A stretch of DNA of 64,000 nt from Calamus simplicifolius. Taxonomy: Eukaryota > Streptophyta > Magnoliopsida > Arecales > Arecaceae. The notes under the pieces were generated by a model, which made no database searches, was not told the origin of the DNA, and saw only the letters and a list, made by a program, of their open reading frames with translations. The first letter of the stretch is position 1. Each line of letters opens with the position of its first letter. This document shows, piece after piece, positions 31,995-42,854 of this stretch. A program made the position numbers and the translations under genes. The stretch spans positions 779,588 through 843,587 of the forward strand of contig UESW01004240.1 in the NCBI GenBank assembly GCA_900491605.1, read 5' to 3'.

Positions 31995-33570
31995 CTCGGT
32001 CATGGATGGACGCCATGTCGCAGTTGCCCTGATGCAGAGAGAGGCTATGAAGGTGAGCCTCTTCAACTGTTCGATGTCGTAGTCCTGCTCTAGCCTTGGA
32101 TCCACTAGTTTTTGTGTCATGCCATCACTTAAATTAGGTTTTGCCTGTGACAGTACTTCTAATTTAGTGCAAAAAATACAACGAGGATTCAAATTGGATT
32201 TAAAAGAGAGGATCCATTAGGATATAGTTTTAATCCAGGTTTAGATGACATTTACCCAGCTAAGCAAGCTCTTGTGAGACCCATCTACTGGTTTCCTCCC
32301 AGATATGATCTCCAAGAGGAAGACTCCGAAGGCAAAGACATCGGTCTTCTCATCAACAATCCCATGCGTGAAATATTCTGGTGCCAAACACCTGGCAATA
32401 TCATGATCTCCATGAGACGCTGCTTATATACCATATCATATGTGAATGAATATATGTCCAAATAAATTCTATAAAACAAAACCATTTAAATGATCTAAAC
32501 ATATGCAAACCCGGTAGAGGAAAGGAAGAACTCAATATCCCCTGTAATTAAGGAAAAGAATTCACGTAACCAACTCTAATAAATTAAAAATTATAGCTTG
32601 GTCAAGTTGCATACGCATTCGTCAAGATCAAATTGTGAATTCAATGATTGAAACATTTTGTTTCAAACTGGAGCCAGGTTTCATAGATTACCAACCCGAA
32701 GGTCCCTTCAATTGGAGCGACAGCGCGGTGAGTCCACTCCGATGGAAGCCACTTGGCAAGCCCGAAATCTGAAATCTGAGAGGATAATATTGACTCGGTT
32801 TAAGGCATTGTAGTTTTTCCCATCAATCGGTCGATTAAGAAGGGGAAAAAAAAAAAAAAGGCTCTGCCTCTTACCTGAGCTTCAAAATTCGTCGTCAGGA
32901 GTATATTAGAGGCCTTGATATCTCTGTGAATGATTCTTCTTTGGCATCCCTTGTGCAAATAATGAAGGCCACGAGCAGTCCCCACCGCAATGTTGTACCT
33001 CAGCTTCCATGCCATTGGTGGCGAATTCTCATCTACAACACGAACATGGAACACACTTGAATCCATCTCCAGTTGGCTCTTCTCCAGAAGAATTTAGAGA
33101 TAGATTGGTTACCATGGAGATTAGAGGAGACAGAACCGCGCGAAGAGAACTCGAAGATAAGGTGAAGATCTCGGTCGATGCAGCAGCCTAGCAGGCCGGA
33201 GACGTTGGGATGCCGAACGTGGCCAATGGTCCCGAGCTCCTGCAAGAAGTCCTTCTCCTTCTGCTCGTCGGTCGAAGCTCTCGTCAGCCTCTTCACGGCG
33301 ATCGCCTTCCCGTCCTCCATCAGTCCCCTGTACACCTCGGCGTACCCTCCTCTGCCAACCAAATTATCTGCTCCATTCCAATGCCAAAAGAACGTAGAGA
33401 TAAGGGTTTGACAAAATGTATTCTAGCTTCTCATTCGAACAGGGCTATTATCACAGACCTTGATGAAAACCATTCGTTGCTTGGTGGATTTCTTCATAAG
33501 AGAAGCATCTCCAACTGGGCTTCTGAGGTGGCTTCTCGACCGGCGATGGCTCCGTGGATTTGCTCTCGTC
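31995..33570 (-). CDS. receptor-like cytoplasmic kinase, RLCK-VI/RBK-like, six exons
   Basis: Exons on the minus strand: 33570-33459, 33367-33113, 33032-32875, 32775-32696, 32391-32256, 32144-31995, all with GT-AG borders. Joined phases fit perfectly: 297 open codons. Motifs: CFSYEEIHQATNGFH before the domain, glycine loop GRGGYAEVYRG (42-52), lysine AVK (63), HRDIKASN (158-165), DFG (178-180), APE (205-207), ending WRPSMTE. The order and wording match ROP-binding kinases of RLCK class VI, which phosphorylate Ser/Thr in the cytosol. The N-terminus before DESKSTEP and the true C-terminal exon are missing; reading on past 31995 gives VLNPYF and a stop at about 31977. Located inside the Harbinger unit. 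Confidence 0.85.
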
Positions 33571-34944
33571 CTGGAATACTTATAGAGAGAATAATCACCC
33601 TTGATTTTCCTCAAGCTGAAATACTTTCAACTTACAAACAGAGCCTACTGCAATTTACTTTTGCCTACTATAAGAGGAAATATTAAGAAAGAATACCTTG
33701 CCAATTAAATTCAGAATCCAAAGCATCAACTAATAGGAAATGAGATGATCTTATATAAAAACCAACCTGTTTGATAAATTTGCAAAATATAATATAAAAC
33801 ATCAAAGAGGAATGCCAAAGATTAATCACGAATGAATCACCTGCTTTACTGAAAAAGGATTAAACGGTGGTTACTCACCCATGCCAGTAGGCTGCAACAA
33901 GATTCTGCCCATATGCTTGTCATATCATGCAAAACTAGATTAAAAGGATATGTGAAGTTATATTATAACAAGATCTCACATGCAAGCACGAGGATTTGTA
34001 TTCACACAACACCAATAACGCCACTGTTGATTACAAGAAAGCTTAAACTTGCCTGAACAAATGAACATTATATGAAATGCAATAAGAAAATCTTGTGTGA
34101 CCATTTCTACCAACTTACAATGCAAGGTAAAAGAAACGATGATTTCAGTTAAAATAAGAACTACTACCATGCCGCCCACTGATCAGCTTCTCAACTTAAT
34201 AAAGCCAATCATCCCATGATTACAACGACTACTATCGAAGTCAGTTATTTCCCCAGGTAGTTTGAAAAGACTAAGGCAAATACATATGCATTCATTACAT
34301 TCTATAATAATTCCCACAAGAGTTTCCTATAAGGATAAGCCTGTGAAGAAAAATCATAAAGCTTGAAAGCCTAACATTATTCAAAGTCAGATCATGTCAT
34401 GAACTTCATAGACAAATGCCCCATAACAATAATATTTTAGAGCTTAATCAGTACTGCACCAGCTTCTGTAAGAATGCCTCTAGAAACTTAAAAAACGAAG
34501 ACTGCAGAAAGACAAAGCACTGGACTGCAAAACAAGTACAAAGCAATATAAAAATAAATACATGATCTTCAATACTTTGATGAGATAAAAACAGAAATTA
34601 TAGCTGATTCTAATGAGTCAATTTAATTCTTTTGTGTTGTTGAATATCATACACTACATAGCTGAAGTGAAATTGAAACTGAAGTTAATTTCTACAATAA
34701 AATGTCAGAATCAACAAGTGCAGCAGAAGTCTGATAATCCACAAGGTCATTGCTCCCAGAAAAACAAAGCTAATCAGCAGCTTCACTGTGAAAATCAATA
34801 GAAGCGAATGGAGTAGGTTATCGGAAAGGGTGTCAAACATATGCTTCTGTCCCTTGTGAATTATCCTGCAAAGGATAGAATGATCATAAATTATCATATC
34901 AGGCATGAAATTACCAAAATAGTAAGGAATTTATAATTTTTAGA
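33571..34944. other. noncoding stretch between kinase and transposase
   Basis: AT-rich, with only short frames in either strand and no motif of an upstream kinase exon that I can recognise. May hold the 5' part of the captured kinase region and the transposase 3' UTR. Confidence 0.5.
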
Positions 34945-36333
34945 TTAAATCATACTTTTAGATGTAAATTGTTGCCATATTGCGTTAGCAATACAATCCC
35001 TCTTATGTTCACCCCTCCTTGATTCATCTTGACCAATAGGGTTGAAACTTAATTGCTCACTATCATCCGAGTCATCGATATCATTGACATTGAAATACTT
35101 ATCGTTGCCTTGAGTTTGTCGAATAAAATTATGTATGATGCAGCAAGCCAAAATAATTTTTTTTTGAACTTCGAACCGGTATGGCAGCGGCGATCGAAGA
35201 ATCTTGAATCGTTTCTTCAGAATCCCAAAAGCCTTTTCCACACAATTACGAAGTTGTGCGTGCCGGTGGTTGTATAGGTCCTTATAGTTCTCATAATTTC
35301 GCCGACCCGGTGCGGATGTATGAAAGGTACTAAGATGATATCTAGTACCCCGATATGGTGCCAAAAATCGATCTGTATTCGCATACCCTGAGTCGACCAA
35401 GTAATACTTTCCTGCATAAATTGACACTAAGCACGCATAATCAACAACATGTGAATTGTTATCATTCCGGCAACGTAGTTATGATTTCAAAAACATACCT
35501 TCGGGAACTGTAAACCCTCCATGGTCACAGCACCATTTCAAAACTCTCATGTCCGCTGCCGATCCTTCCCATCCAACGCACACAAACATAAACATATAGT
35601 CGAAAGATACAGCAGCCATTACATTATGAGATATGGTGTTCTTTCGATTGCGAAATCGAGGTTGATCCTCTTTCGGTAGTATGACCTCAATATGCGTGCC
35701 ATCTATGGCACCAATTGCATCCTACAGTCAAAAAAAAATTCAGTAAAGCATATAAAATGTAGTTGATGGTACATGTCATGGTCAATGTTCGACCGTTACC
35801 TTAAAGAATGGATAAAAAGTTCGATTTTCTCTTATCTTCGGATGAACCGATGAATCATTTGATGGAAGTTGAATGAACTCATCCTGCAAATGTAATACAA
35901 CATCCATAACCTTATGAAAATACCTACTTATCGTCTCTCCCGAGTGCTGGTAGGTCTCCTGAATAATCCTATTCGATTGACCATGACCTAGACATGACAA
36001 AAAGATTGCCAGTTGTTCATCAAGTTCCACCGTCCTACCCGATTTTAGGGATCCCATGCCAACAACTTTATCTTTGAAAATTTGAAACATCTCTGTGTTC
36101 ATTCTCAGGTACCGGTAGCAACGATCAAAATGCCCATTCAAAATATCTCAAATAATATTCGCACCGCTGAATTGTCGAGTATGGCATGGAACCCTTTGAG
36201 GACACGAAGTCTCTTCGTCTGTTTCCATTAACTCTTCCAACGTTTCGATCATAATGTCATCATCAAGTAGCATTGACTCCAAAGTTCCAATTAAAGCAAA
36301 TCGACGACTTGCCATATCAATTGCAAAAAACAC
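34945..36333 (-). pseudogene. Harbinger DDE transposase (one internal stop)
   Basis: Three exons, 36333-35800, 35721-35499, 35411-34945, with GT-AG borders and matching phases, 408 codons with the stop. Family blocks: HFDRCYRYLRM, VELDEQLAIFLSCLGHG, GETISRYFHKVM, then AIDGTH (first Asp), VDSGYANT (second Asp) and RNCVEKAFGILKKRF (Glu), ending with a typical FIRQ and acidic tail. A single in-frame TGA at 36148-36150, just before the DILNGHFDR block, interrupts it. The enzyme would cut at the element ends together with ORF1 protein. An alternative start downstream of the stop would lose about 60 residues. Confidence 0.88.
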
Positions 36334-36370
36334 CAGCTACATGTACAATGAAATAAAAATATGTATTTAT

Positions 36371-36570
36371 CATAGCACTACAAGCCCTGCAAATGTCACT
36401 AGCACAAGTATACTGACTGAAAATTAAAATATACCACTACATGCCTTCCAAATGCCAATGGCACAAGCATACTGATTGAAAATTAAAACATAGCACTATA
36501 TGCCTTCCAAATGTCACTGGCACAAGCATATTGATTGAAAATTAAAACATAGCACTACATGCCCTGCAAA
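36371..36570. repeat. ~59-bp tandem repeat
   Basis: About 3.5 copies of a unit containing CATAGCACTACATGCC, CAAATG, GGCACAAGCATACTGA and TTGAAAATTAAAA, between transposase and ORF1 of the Harbinger element. Confidence 0.85.
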
Positions 36571-36647
36571 TGGTACTTTCAAAAGTTATTTAAACACGTC
36601 CTAAAGCAAGCAAATGACATCATTACATATCCCAATAATGGGTACAC

Positions 36648-36797
36648 AACATGTCAATGAAAGTAAAAGTCTCAACAAGTTCAAAAACCTCGATGACAAC
36701 ATGCCAATGAAAGTGAAAGTCTCAACAAGTTCAAAGACCTCGATGACAACATGTCAATGAAAGTGAAAGTCTCAACAAGTTCAAAGACCTCGATGAC
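36648..36797. repeat. 50-bp tandem repeat, three copies
   Basis: Unit reads ATGTCAATGAAAGTGAAAGT, CTCAACAAGTTCAAAGACCT, CGATGACAAC. The last copy reaches into the end of ORF1 and supplies its final codons (RHRGL and stop). Confidence 0.88.
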
Positions 36798-37961
36798 GAT
36801 TCAAGTGGTAATTAACAAAACCTCTCAATTGCTCTCCTTTTAACATCATGAATAAGTGACGAGTGTCCATCGATTGACAGAAAATGTTAGACATCACTGA
36901 AAAGTCTTCAATTGATAAATTTAAAGTAAAAAGCTTCGTTACGCACTTATCAATGCGACACGAAGCTTCGATTTCTGCCTTCTCAAGTTCAACAGCTAAC
37001 ATCTTCTTCTCCAATTCTAGAACTTGTTGTGAGAACTCCAAACGTTGTGAGGATAGCCGCCTCAACTCCTCTAATATTTCCACTTTGTCAACTCCTCCAA
37101 CTTTTCTACGTCGCTGTGTGGGGGTAGTATCCTGACGTGGCCTCTTGCCTTGAGAGGATGTTGCACCATCAGAGGCTGAATCATTAGGATTAATAGAAGG
37201 GTTATCAGATTGATATTGTGGAGTTGGTGAAGGTCCAATATCATCAGAGTCTCCTCCTCCCTCTATATCTACATGAATCACATCATTGTCAATCACATTG
37301 TGTAAATTCGATTCATCAAAATAGCTAGAGTCCGAATGAGTTAGTAGAGGAGGGGCACTAGTTCGTGAAATTGGAACGTCCGATGATTGGAGAGCTGGAA
37401 TTGCTTGCTGAGGAGTGTAATCAATACGTGTCGCAGCCCCTCCACCGGTAGCAACTTGCTTTCCATACCATATGAGCATATCCTCATATGGTGCGAAAGG
37501 CTTGTTCCTACAGTGTATCAGTTCCTTATTGACCTATTATACACCCAAATATATAATTAGCTTCAGTATATTTTAAGTAAATGCAAATGTAAGAAACATG
37601 GAACTGATTTGCTTACCGAGATCACACTGTCCCACTGTTCATCAGTATTAGCTGGGATTTGTCTCTCGGGGTCCCAACCTCAACCAGACAAAGTTGCCAA
37701 GTAATGATATTGGCGAAATAGTTTTCTCAAATTCTTCATTCTATTTTGCATGTTCTGAATACTATAGTTGGTTTTAGCCTCCATATTGAACCGTTCTAGA
37801 ACTCGAAGGAGTGCAGGCTTGGTAAAAGTGTTTCCGGTTGTACCACCAATAAGAAACTCCTCCTTCAGCAATCTTGACAAGATTTTATCCTCTTCATCGG
37901 TCCAATTAGTAACCCTAGCACGGGATGATCCAATTTCGCTACTCTTCGAACTGCCAGCCAT
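36781..37961 (-). pseudogene. Harbinger ORF1, Myb/SANT-like protein (one internal stop)
   Basis: Two exons, 37961-37617 and 37533-36781, phase 0 junction, 366 codons with stop. N-terminus: WTDEEDKILSRLLKEE and NMQNRMKNLRKLFRQYHYL, the Myb/SANT-like DNA-binding fold of plant PIF ORF1 proteins. A Ser/Asp/Pro-rich middle follows, with KRPRQDTTP (possible nuclear signal), then a helix rich in Leu and Glu (LEELRRLSSQRLEFSQQVLELEK is the coiled-coil part). An in-frame TGA at 37680-37682 falls at the end of the DNA-binding part. ORF1 protein normally guides the transposase to the nucleus and DNA ends. Confidence 0.82.
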
Positions 37962-37984
37962 GGTTCTTCTTTTCTGGGCCTAAC

Positions 37985-39925
37985 TATTCGATGAGATACA
38001 AGAAAAGAAAAATAAGTCTAATGAAGGATTTTAACATGTTATGTTTGATACCAAGACTAGCTTTTTAAACCATGTATAAGCATTACATAATGCAAATATA
38101 ACAAGAAAACAAATGACAATTCATAAGTTCAAAGATGAGTTGTGTGAATGATGTGAGTACCTTCTAAACAACCTTACATAGGTAACATAGGACAAAACAA
38201 AACCTCGAAGCATTCACTAGCAAGCATCAAATGGAGACAGAGAGCATCAGTACCTAAGGAATGGATTCAGTCTGCAAGACCGATGCTGATAACCCTATGA
38301 AGCCCAATTCAGGCATGCAGGATTTTGGGAGCAGGTCTTGTTGGGAACAGCCACAAGCATAAAACATTGCCAAGAAAAACCTCTTCCTGCTCTCCTAATT
38401 CCAGAATTGCTCTTCAGACCAGCATGCTTGGAGCAAAAATACAGCAATCAGCTCCCCATATGTCAGTAAATGGCAGGCAATGAATTTAGCCACCAACCAT
38501 GGGAAATTCAAAATCAATCCATCGTCTCCCGCACACCAGCCAAGAAAAATTGTGATCTCTATCTATATAACCAAAGTGTAACTGTGAAAGTTAATCTATT
38601 TCCATTAAAATACTGGTTCATACTTTGATTCGGACCATGGATAAAATTAGAGGCACAAAATGTTTTCTCAGGACAATTCAATTATTGCAACAGCTGAGCA
38701 TGTTGGAATCTGACTAAATTAAGCAAGGGAAGCACATACAGGGATAAATATATATACAGAGAATGAGCTGATGTTTCACTTGTCTATAATCAACAGAGCA
38801 TTACATGAAGAGGCAGCTTTCGCTTCCTTCTTTTCCTTTGTTTCCTTTCCTTTATTATTCCACTTCCTCTAGCACTCACAATCTAGGAGGTGATTAACAA
38901 AGCATTCTGTTTCAAATGAATTGTCCCTTGATGAAATTTTTCAAGTCTGCTGTGGTGCTTTGTAAATTAAACCCCCATTGGTAATTTGTAAATAAACCCC
39001 CCTCAGTTCATGGACTTGTATGTCCGCCTCCAAGTAGAGGTGCCAATGGGATTGATCATCCCCCCCCCCCCCACCATGCTTTGTAAATAATTTAACATTG
39101 ATCAATTCAATTCTTTCCATCCTTTTTTAAATCCATCTCTTACTGTGAATACTAAACCTTACAATACAGTGTCCCAACTTAAAATTTATAGATATAACGC
39201 CTATAAAATTGAAATAGGTTGGAAGTTGGGTTGTCAAATTATGTTTTGAGTTTTGATCCCAAGCTACTTTGGATTGGACTGATTGGTCGCTATTATCTAT
39301 CTATCTTTCTATCTATAATATACGTGGTTGGCTGCTGGTTGACATCAATGTGAGCTGATAAAATTTTTTTGTGCCTCTTTCTATGAGGATGAAACGGTCG
39401 AAACCATTTGACTAATTTAATAACGCACCCAATTACAGCTGATTTTATGGACCAAGGGGTTTAAGAAATTGAGTGTCCTTTTCCTTCAATGCATTCCGAT
39501 TTCTCTTCGTCAAAGACGCGTCTCTGAAACGTTTCTAATAGCGTGATTCATCTAGCAGTCAGACATAGAAAACGTCTCCCCTATGGTCATAATCAAAAGC
39601 CCAGTCTAAAGAAAATTCCTAAGTCTGAGCTATGACCTCTCTCACTGTCCCAAAAATTAAGCAGACCTAGGATTATTTCACAGAGAGAACTAGGGAAAAA
39701 AAAACCAAAAAGAAATGAATGTGATATTGAAAACAAAAGGATTTGGAGAATAGAATCTAAACTAGGGAGAGAGTGAACTCGAGAAAACTCAAAAAATCGA
39801 ACTCTATGTTAGAAATCAAGAGAAAAAGAACTACATTACACGAAAAGAAACAATTGAATCGTGCAAACAATATGCTAGAAGAAATGAAGGGATAATACGC
39901 TAGAAGAAATGAAGGGAAGACTTAC
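37985..39925 (-). other. upstream intron/leader of Harbinger ORF1
   Basis: No coding frame of note. A poly-C run sits at 39061-39072. The stretch is probably intron between a noncoding first exon (above 39926) and the ORF1 start exon. Confidence 0.45.
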
Positions 39926-40165
39926 TTCGATGTCTCCGGGGAAAGAGCGACGCCAGAAACCCTCGATTCCAAAGAGAAGAGGGCAAGGGCTAAACGAGCA
40001 ATCGAGGGAAAGAGAGCGGAGAAGAAAGGCAGTGGATCGCGATGATGGCTCGGACGGGAGGGGAGAAGAAAGGCATCGCGAGAAGAAAGGACGGGAGGGG
40101 GAGGCGGAAAGGTGTAGGGCAAGCAATTTTTTTAAATTGACATATTTACCCTCAAAGGATAGCAA
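39926..40165 (-). other. probable noncoding first exon of Harbinger transcript
   Basis: GC-richer, CT-rich on the minus strand, ending at a consensus donor GAA|GTAAGTC (39925-39924). Lies about 180 bp inside the right inverted repeat, where PIF promoters usually lie. The open frame here (39875-40165, minus) has no domain. Confidence 0.4.
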
Positions 40166-40638
40166 AGGAGTAACCAGCTATTCCCCCAGTCTCTAGGGAA
40201 TAAGTTCAGGGGATAACCCATGGTTAACCATGGGTTATCCCCTCTGGTTAATTTTATTCCGTGTTATCCTTCGTAGTTATAGCATTTGAGGATAAGGAGG
40301 GATATCCAGGGGATATCCCCCCTTATCCACCATATCAAACGCTACCTTAGGGAATAAGTTCAGGAGATAACCCATGGATAGCTGAGGGAATAAGTATTTT
40401 TTTAAAATTACAAGTCTGCCATCAAGGGATAACTTTAGTTGTTCCTAGGTTCCCTAGGGAATAAGTTCAGGGGATAACCCATGGTTAACCATGGGTTATC
40501 CCCTCTGGTTAAATTTTTTCAGACATATCCCTTCTAGCTATAGCATTTGGGAATAAGAAGGGATATCCAGGGGATATCCTTCTTTATCCCCCATATCAAA
40601 CACTGCCTTTGAGAATATCTTCTATTTCAAATACAGCC

Positions 40639-41352
40639 TAAAAGCTTCACAAACCTAGCTCGAGGGAGAGTCCACGATAATAATCCAATAGATTACAGGA
40701 GAGTCTTCCTTTGAAGTGAAGGCTCTCTGTCAAAGGATATATGGCAACTTCGAAGACCTTTTTAGGCCTTCAAACGTTTCATGCATATATCGGAGAGGGA
40801 ATCAAGTCACTACTTGGCTTGCCAAGGTAGCTCTGTAGAATGACATGGAATTTGAAGCTGAGATACAATGCTTCCCGTTCCTCAGGCCTCCTCCTGTTTC
40901 TCAGAGAGAGAGAGAGAGAGAGAGAGATGAGATGAAACAATAACAAATATTATTGCAAGCATAAATATGATTTAAAGTTGAACTCGATCACTTCTATAGT
41001 TATTATTTTTTTGAATGAATTTACTCATATAATTATCTTACGCTTGTACTAATGTTGTGGTAGCATCCGTGCACAGAAGATGCATGAAGAGTAATCAGAA
41101 GGCAAGTGGGTCCACATCGATCCAGCTAGCCATTTGGGCATGGAGATCAGGCTTGTCATCCTCCTCAACCAATCGAAAGTAGGAAGGACTGGTCTGATCT
41201 GATACCAGTCTTGAAGGATTGCATGTTGCACCGTTCAAGTTTAAACTGAAGATCTCTAATTTGATGCGAAAGATGGCCCTCAAAACTGGTTAAATGGAGT
41301 GGCAAACGTGGCTATCTACTTTTCCACCAAATAGCTGCAAAAATGCTGTCAA

Positions 41353-41394
<42 letters not shown>

Positions 41395-41698
41395 TAAAGA
41401 ATAGCACCTCATGATTATATAAGCCAAAATATTATTAGGATGTTAATTCTTATACTTGAGTAGGATGGCAAATCATGTCAATGTAATTTAAATAGGTCGA
41501 ATCAACTTCAGAGTATAATAATAAATGGATTCATCCAAATCCAATCCATTTATTACTCTGATCAGAAATCTAAACCTAAATCCAACTTATATATCATGTA
41601 GATTATATGTTATGGCCTGTGTAATCTGTTTAATCTATGTAACTCATGTGATCTATTTGATACGAATGCATGACTCATGTAATCTATGTAAACCATAT
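40639..41698. other. noncoding DNA with two microsatellites
   Basis: (GA)n at 40902-40927 and (TA)n at 41363-41392. The stretch 41520-41698 repeats ATGTAATCTATGTAA-like phrases. Frames at 41049-41283 and 41525-41710 show no known domain. Ends at the LTR of gypsy-2, whose left flank is CATAT. Confidence 0.55.
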
Positions 41699-42735
41699 TG
41701 TTGCTGCTAAAATCCGTTCTTCGATTCGGACGTGACGGGGCTTCTTCCTGGGTGGACGTGTAAGACCTCACGCGAGAGGTGTTGGGGGTGGCCCTTTGCG
41801 GAAGACCCTCCGATGCTCAAGTCAGTGAAGATCGACAGCCAACAGAAATAAGGAGAAGGCTCTCGCCGAAGAGTTCCTCCAAAGGCTCCGAGCGGAACAC
41901 TAATGGTGGAAGCAAAGGCAGAGAGAGAGAGAGAGCCAGTGAGCAAGTGTGCGCACGGGGGATCGTGTACCTGAGGGGGTCTGAAGCTATGGTATTTATA
42001 GAAGATCACCTGGTTGTTTGGGAGCGTCGTGAGTCCAAAAGCCGTTGAGATCCGAATCTATTTGTTATAAGATCGGTAGGATTCGTATCAGGTTAGTTAG
42101 AGGATCAACGGCCAGGAGAGCTTGTTAATGTCTCGAGATTTGGTGGTGGCATAGGCCCCAGGGACCTATGCCACTCTCAGATATGATTCCTGTTTTGAAT
42201 CTTAAGGATTTAAGCTTTCCCGCACCGGATTCCATAGAGGTATGGGGATCACTCGGGCTAGGCCGAGTGATAGGAAGGAACCAGCTAGAAAAGCCGGGTG
42301 GTGGGATGGTTCGGTTAGAGTCAAGGGACGATAGCTCGGCCGGGGCCAAGAGACGGTAGATGATAGTTCGGCCGGAGGGGCCAAGAGACGGTAGATGATA
42401 GTTCGGCCGGAGGGGCCAAGAGACGGTAGCTTGGCTGGGACCGAGAAATGAGAGCTCGGCTAGGACCAAGAGACAAAAGCTCGGATGGGGCCGAGAGATG
42501 ATAGCTCGGCTAGGACCGAGAGGTGATAGCTCGGCTAGGGCCGAGAGACAAAAGCTTGGATGGGGGTGTGAAACGCGGTCCGCGTCTTGAGAATCCTTGG
42601 CTTGGTGAGGGGCTAAGGTGCCCCGACCTACCGAGGCTGACTCATCCCTGGCGGGTGTCGCACAGCGAGCGAAAATCAGGGCTAGCCTTAGCCACGTACA
42701 CGATTATTGACGCATAGTGGTTTTACCCCTCAACA
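41699..42735 (-). repeat. 3' LTR of gypsy-2
   Basis: 1037 bp, TGTTG...CAACA. Its inner part (41780-42010) closely matches 2980-3205 of the gypsy-1 LTR, but its U3 tandem array is of a different unit. TATA box on the minus strand at 41993-42000 (TATAAATA). Confidence 0.88.
42307..42562. repeat. ~28-36-bp tandem array in gypsy-2 LTR U3
   Basis: Imperfect copies of GATAGCTCGGCTAGGACCGA plus GAGAC/GAGAT-type ends. It occupies the same LTR position as the 25-bp array of gypsy-1 but with another unit; the GCCGAGCT core (or its relatives) is shared. Confidence 0.85.
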
Positions 42736-42737
42736 CA

Positions 42738-42751
42738 TGCCCCCCACTTCC
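42738..42751 (-). promoter_or_regulatory. polypurine tract of gypsy-2
   Basis: On the minus strand GGAAGTGGGGGGCA lies directly before TGTGTTG of the 3' LTR. This fixes the element orientation and the inner LTR border. Confidence 0.85.
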
Positions 42752-42846
42752 TAATTCGAAGCGTAGGTTCGGGCATAGGGAGTATAAGTTCAGGTGGCAC
42801 GATTTGAACGGAAGGATCCGGATTAGACAGCCCACACAATGATGCC

Positions 42847-42854
42847 CTATTTAA
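42847..42854 (+). promoter_or_regulatory. TATA-like box for antisense gene
   Basis: CTATTTAA on the plus strand, ~260 bp above the first good ATG of the antisense gene (43108) and just inside the purine tract. Plausible but weak. Confidence 0.3.

Larger units (their letters stand above)
30949..40346 (-). mobile_element. PIF/Harbinger DNA transposon carrying host gene exons
   Basis: 9398 bp between perfect 14-bp inverted repeats GGTAGCGTTTGATA and TATCAAACGCTACC. TTA target duplications lie at 30946-30948 and 40347-40349, the standard PIF/Harbinger size. Inside, on the minus strand, are a noncoding first exon near the right end, Myb/SANT ORF1, DDE transposase, then a kinase gene of six exons and the last exon of RPL13a. 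The flanks are the two halves of another family member, so the unit appears to have inserted whole. Typical autonomous members are about half this size. Confidence 0.8.
30805..40606. mobile_element. middle Harbinger-family MITE (split by inner element)
   Basis: Ends GGTAGTGTTTGATA (30805) and TATCAAACACTGCC (40606) are perfect inverted repeats, flanked by TTT on both sides. The inner 9.4-kb element sits at a TTA inside it. Joining the outer pieces in thought gives a phrase like that found complete elsewhere in the family (GTTCCTAGG...GGGAATAAGTT), which confirms the nesting. Confidence 0.7.
30580..40638. mobile_element. outermost Harbinger-family MITE (split by nested insertions)
   Basis: Left end near GTCAGTGTTTGAT at 30580, right end near TTTCAAATACAGCC at 40638, with TAA on both sides (30577-30579 and 40639-40641). 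Its inside carries the family's TATCCC/GGGATA and TAGTTATAGC phrases. It is cut at TTT by the next element. Ends are degenerate, so these limits are tentative. Confidence 0.45.

Noticed and set aside
33178..33686. Plus-strand frames of 77 and 158 codons opposite the kinase
   Set aside because: Shadows of kinase exons; the minus strand has motifs and splice sites.
39875..40196. Frames of ~95 codons on both strands near the Harbinger right end
   Set aside because: Low-complexity CT/GA-rich translation without a domain; better explained as a noncoding first exon.
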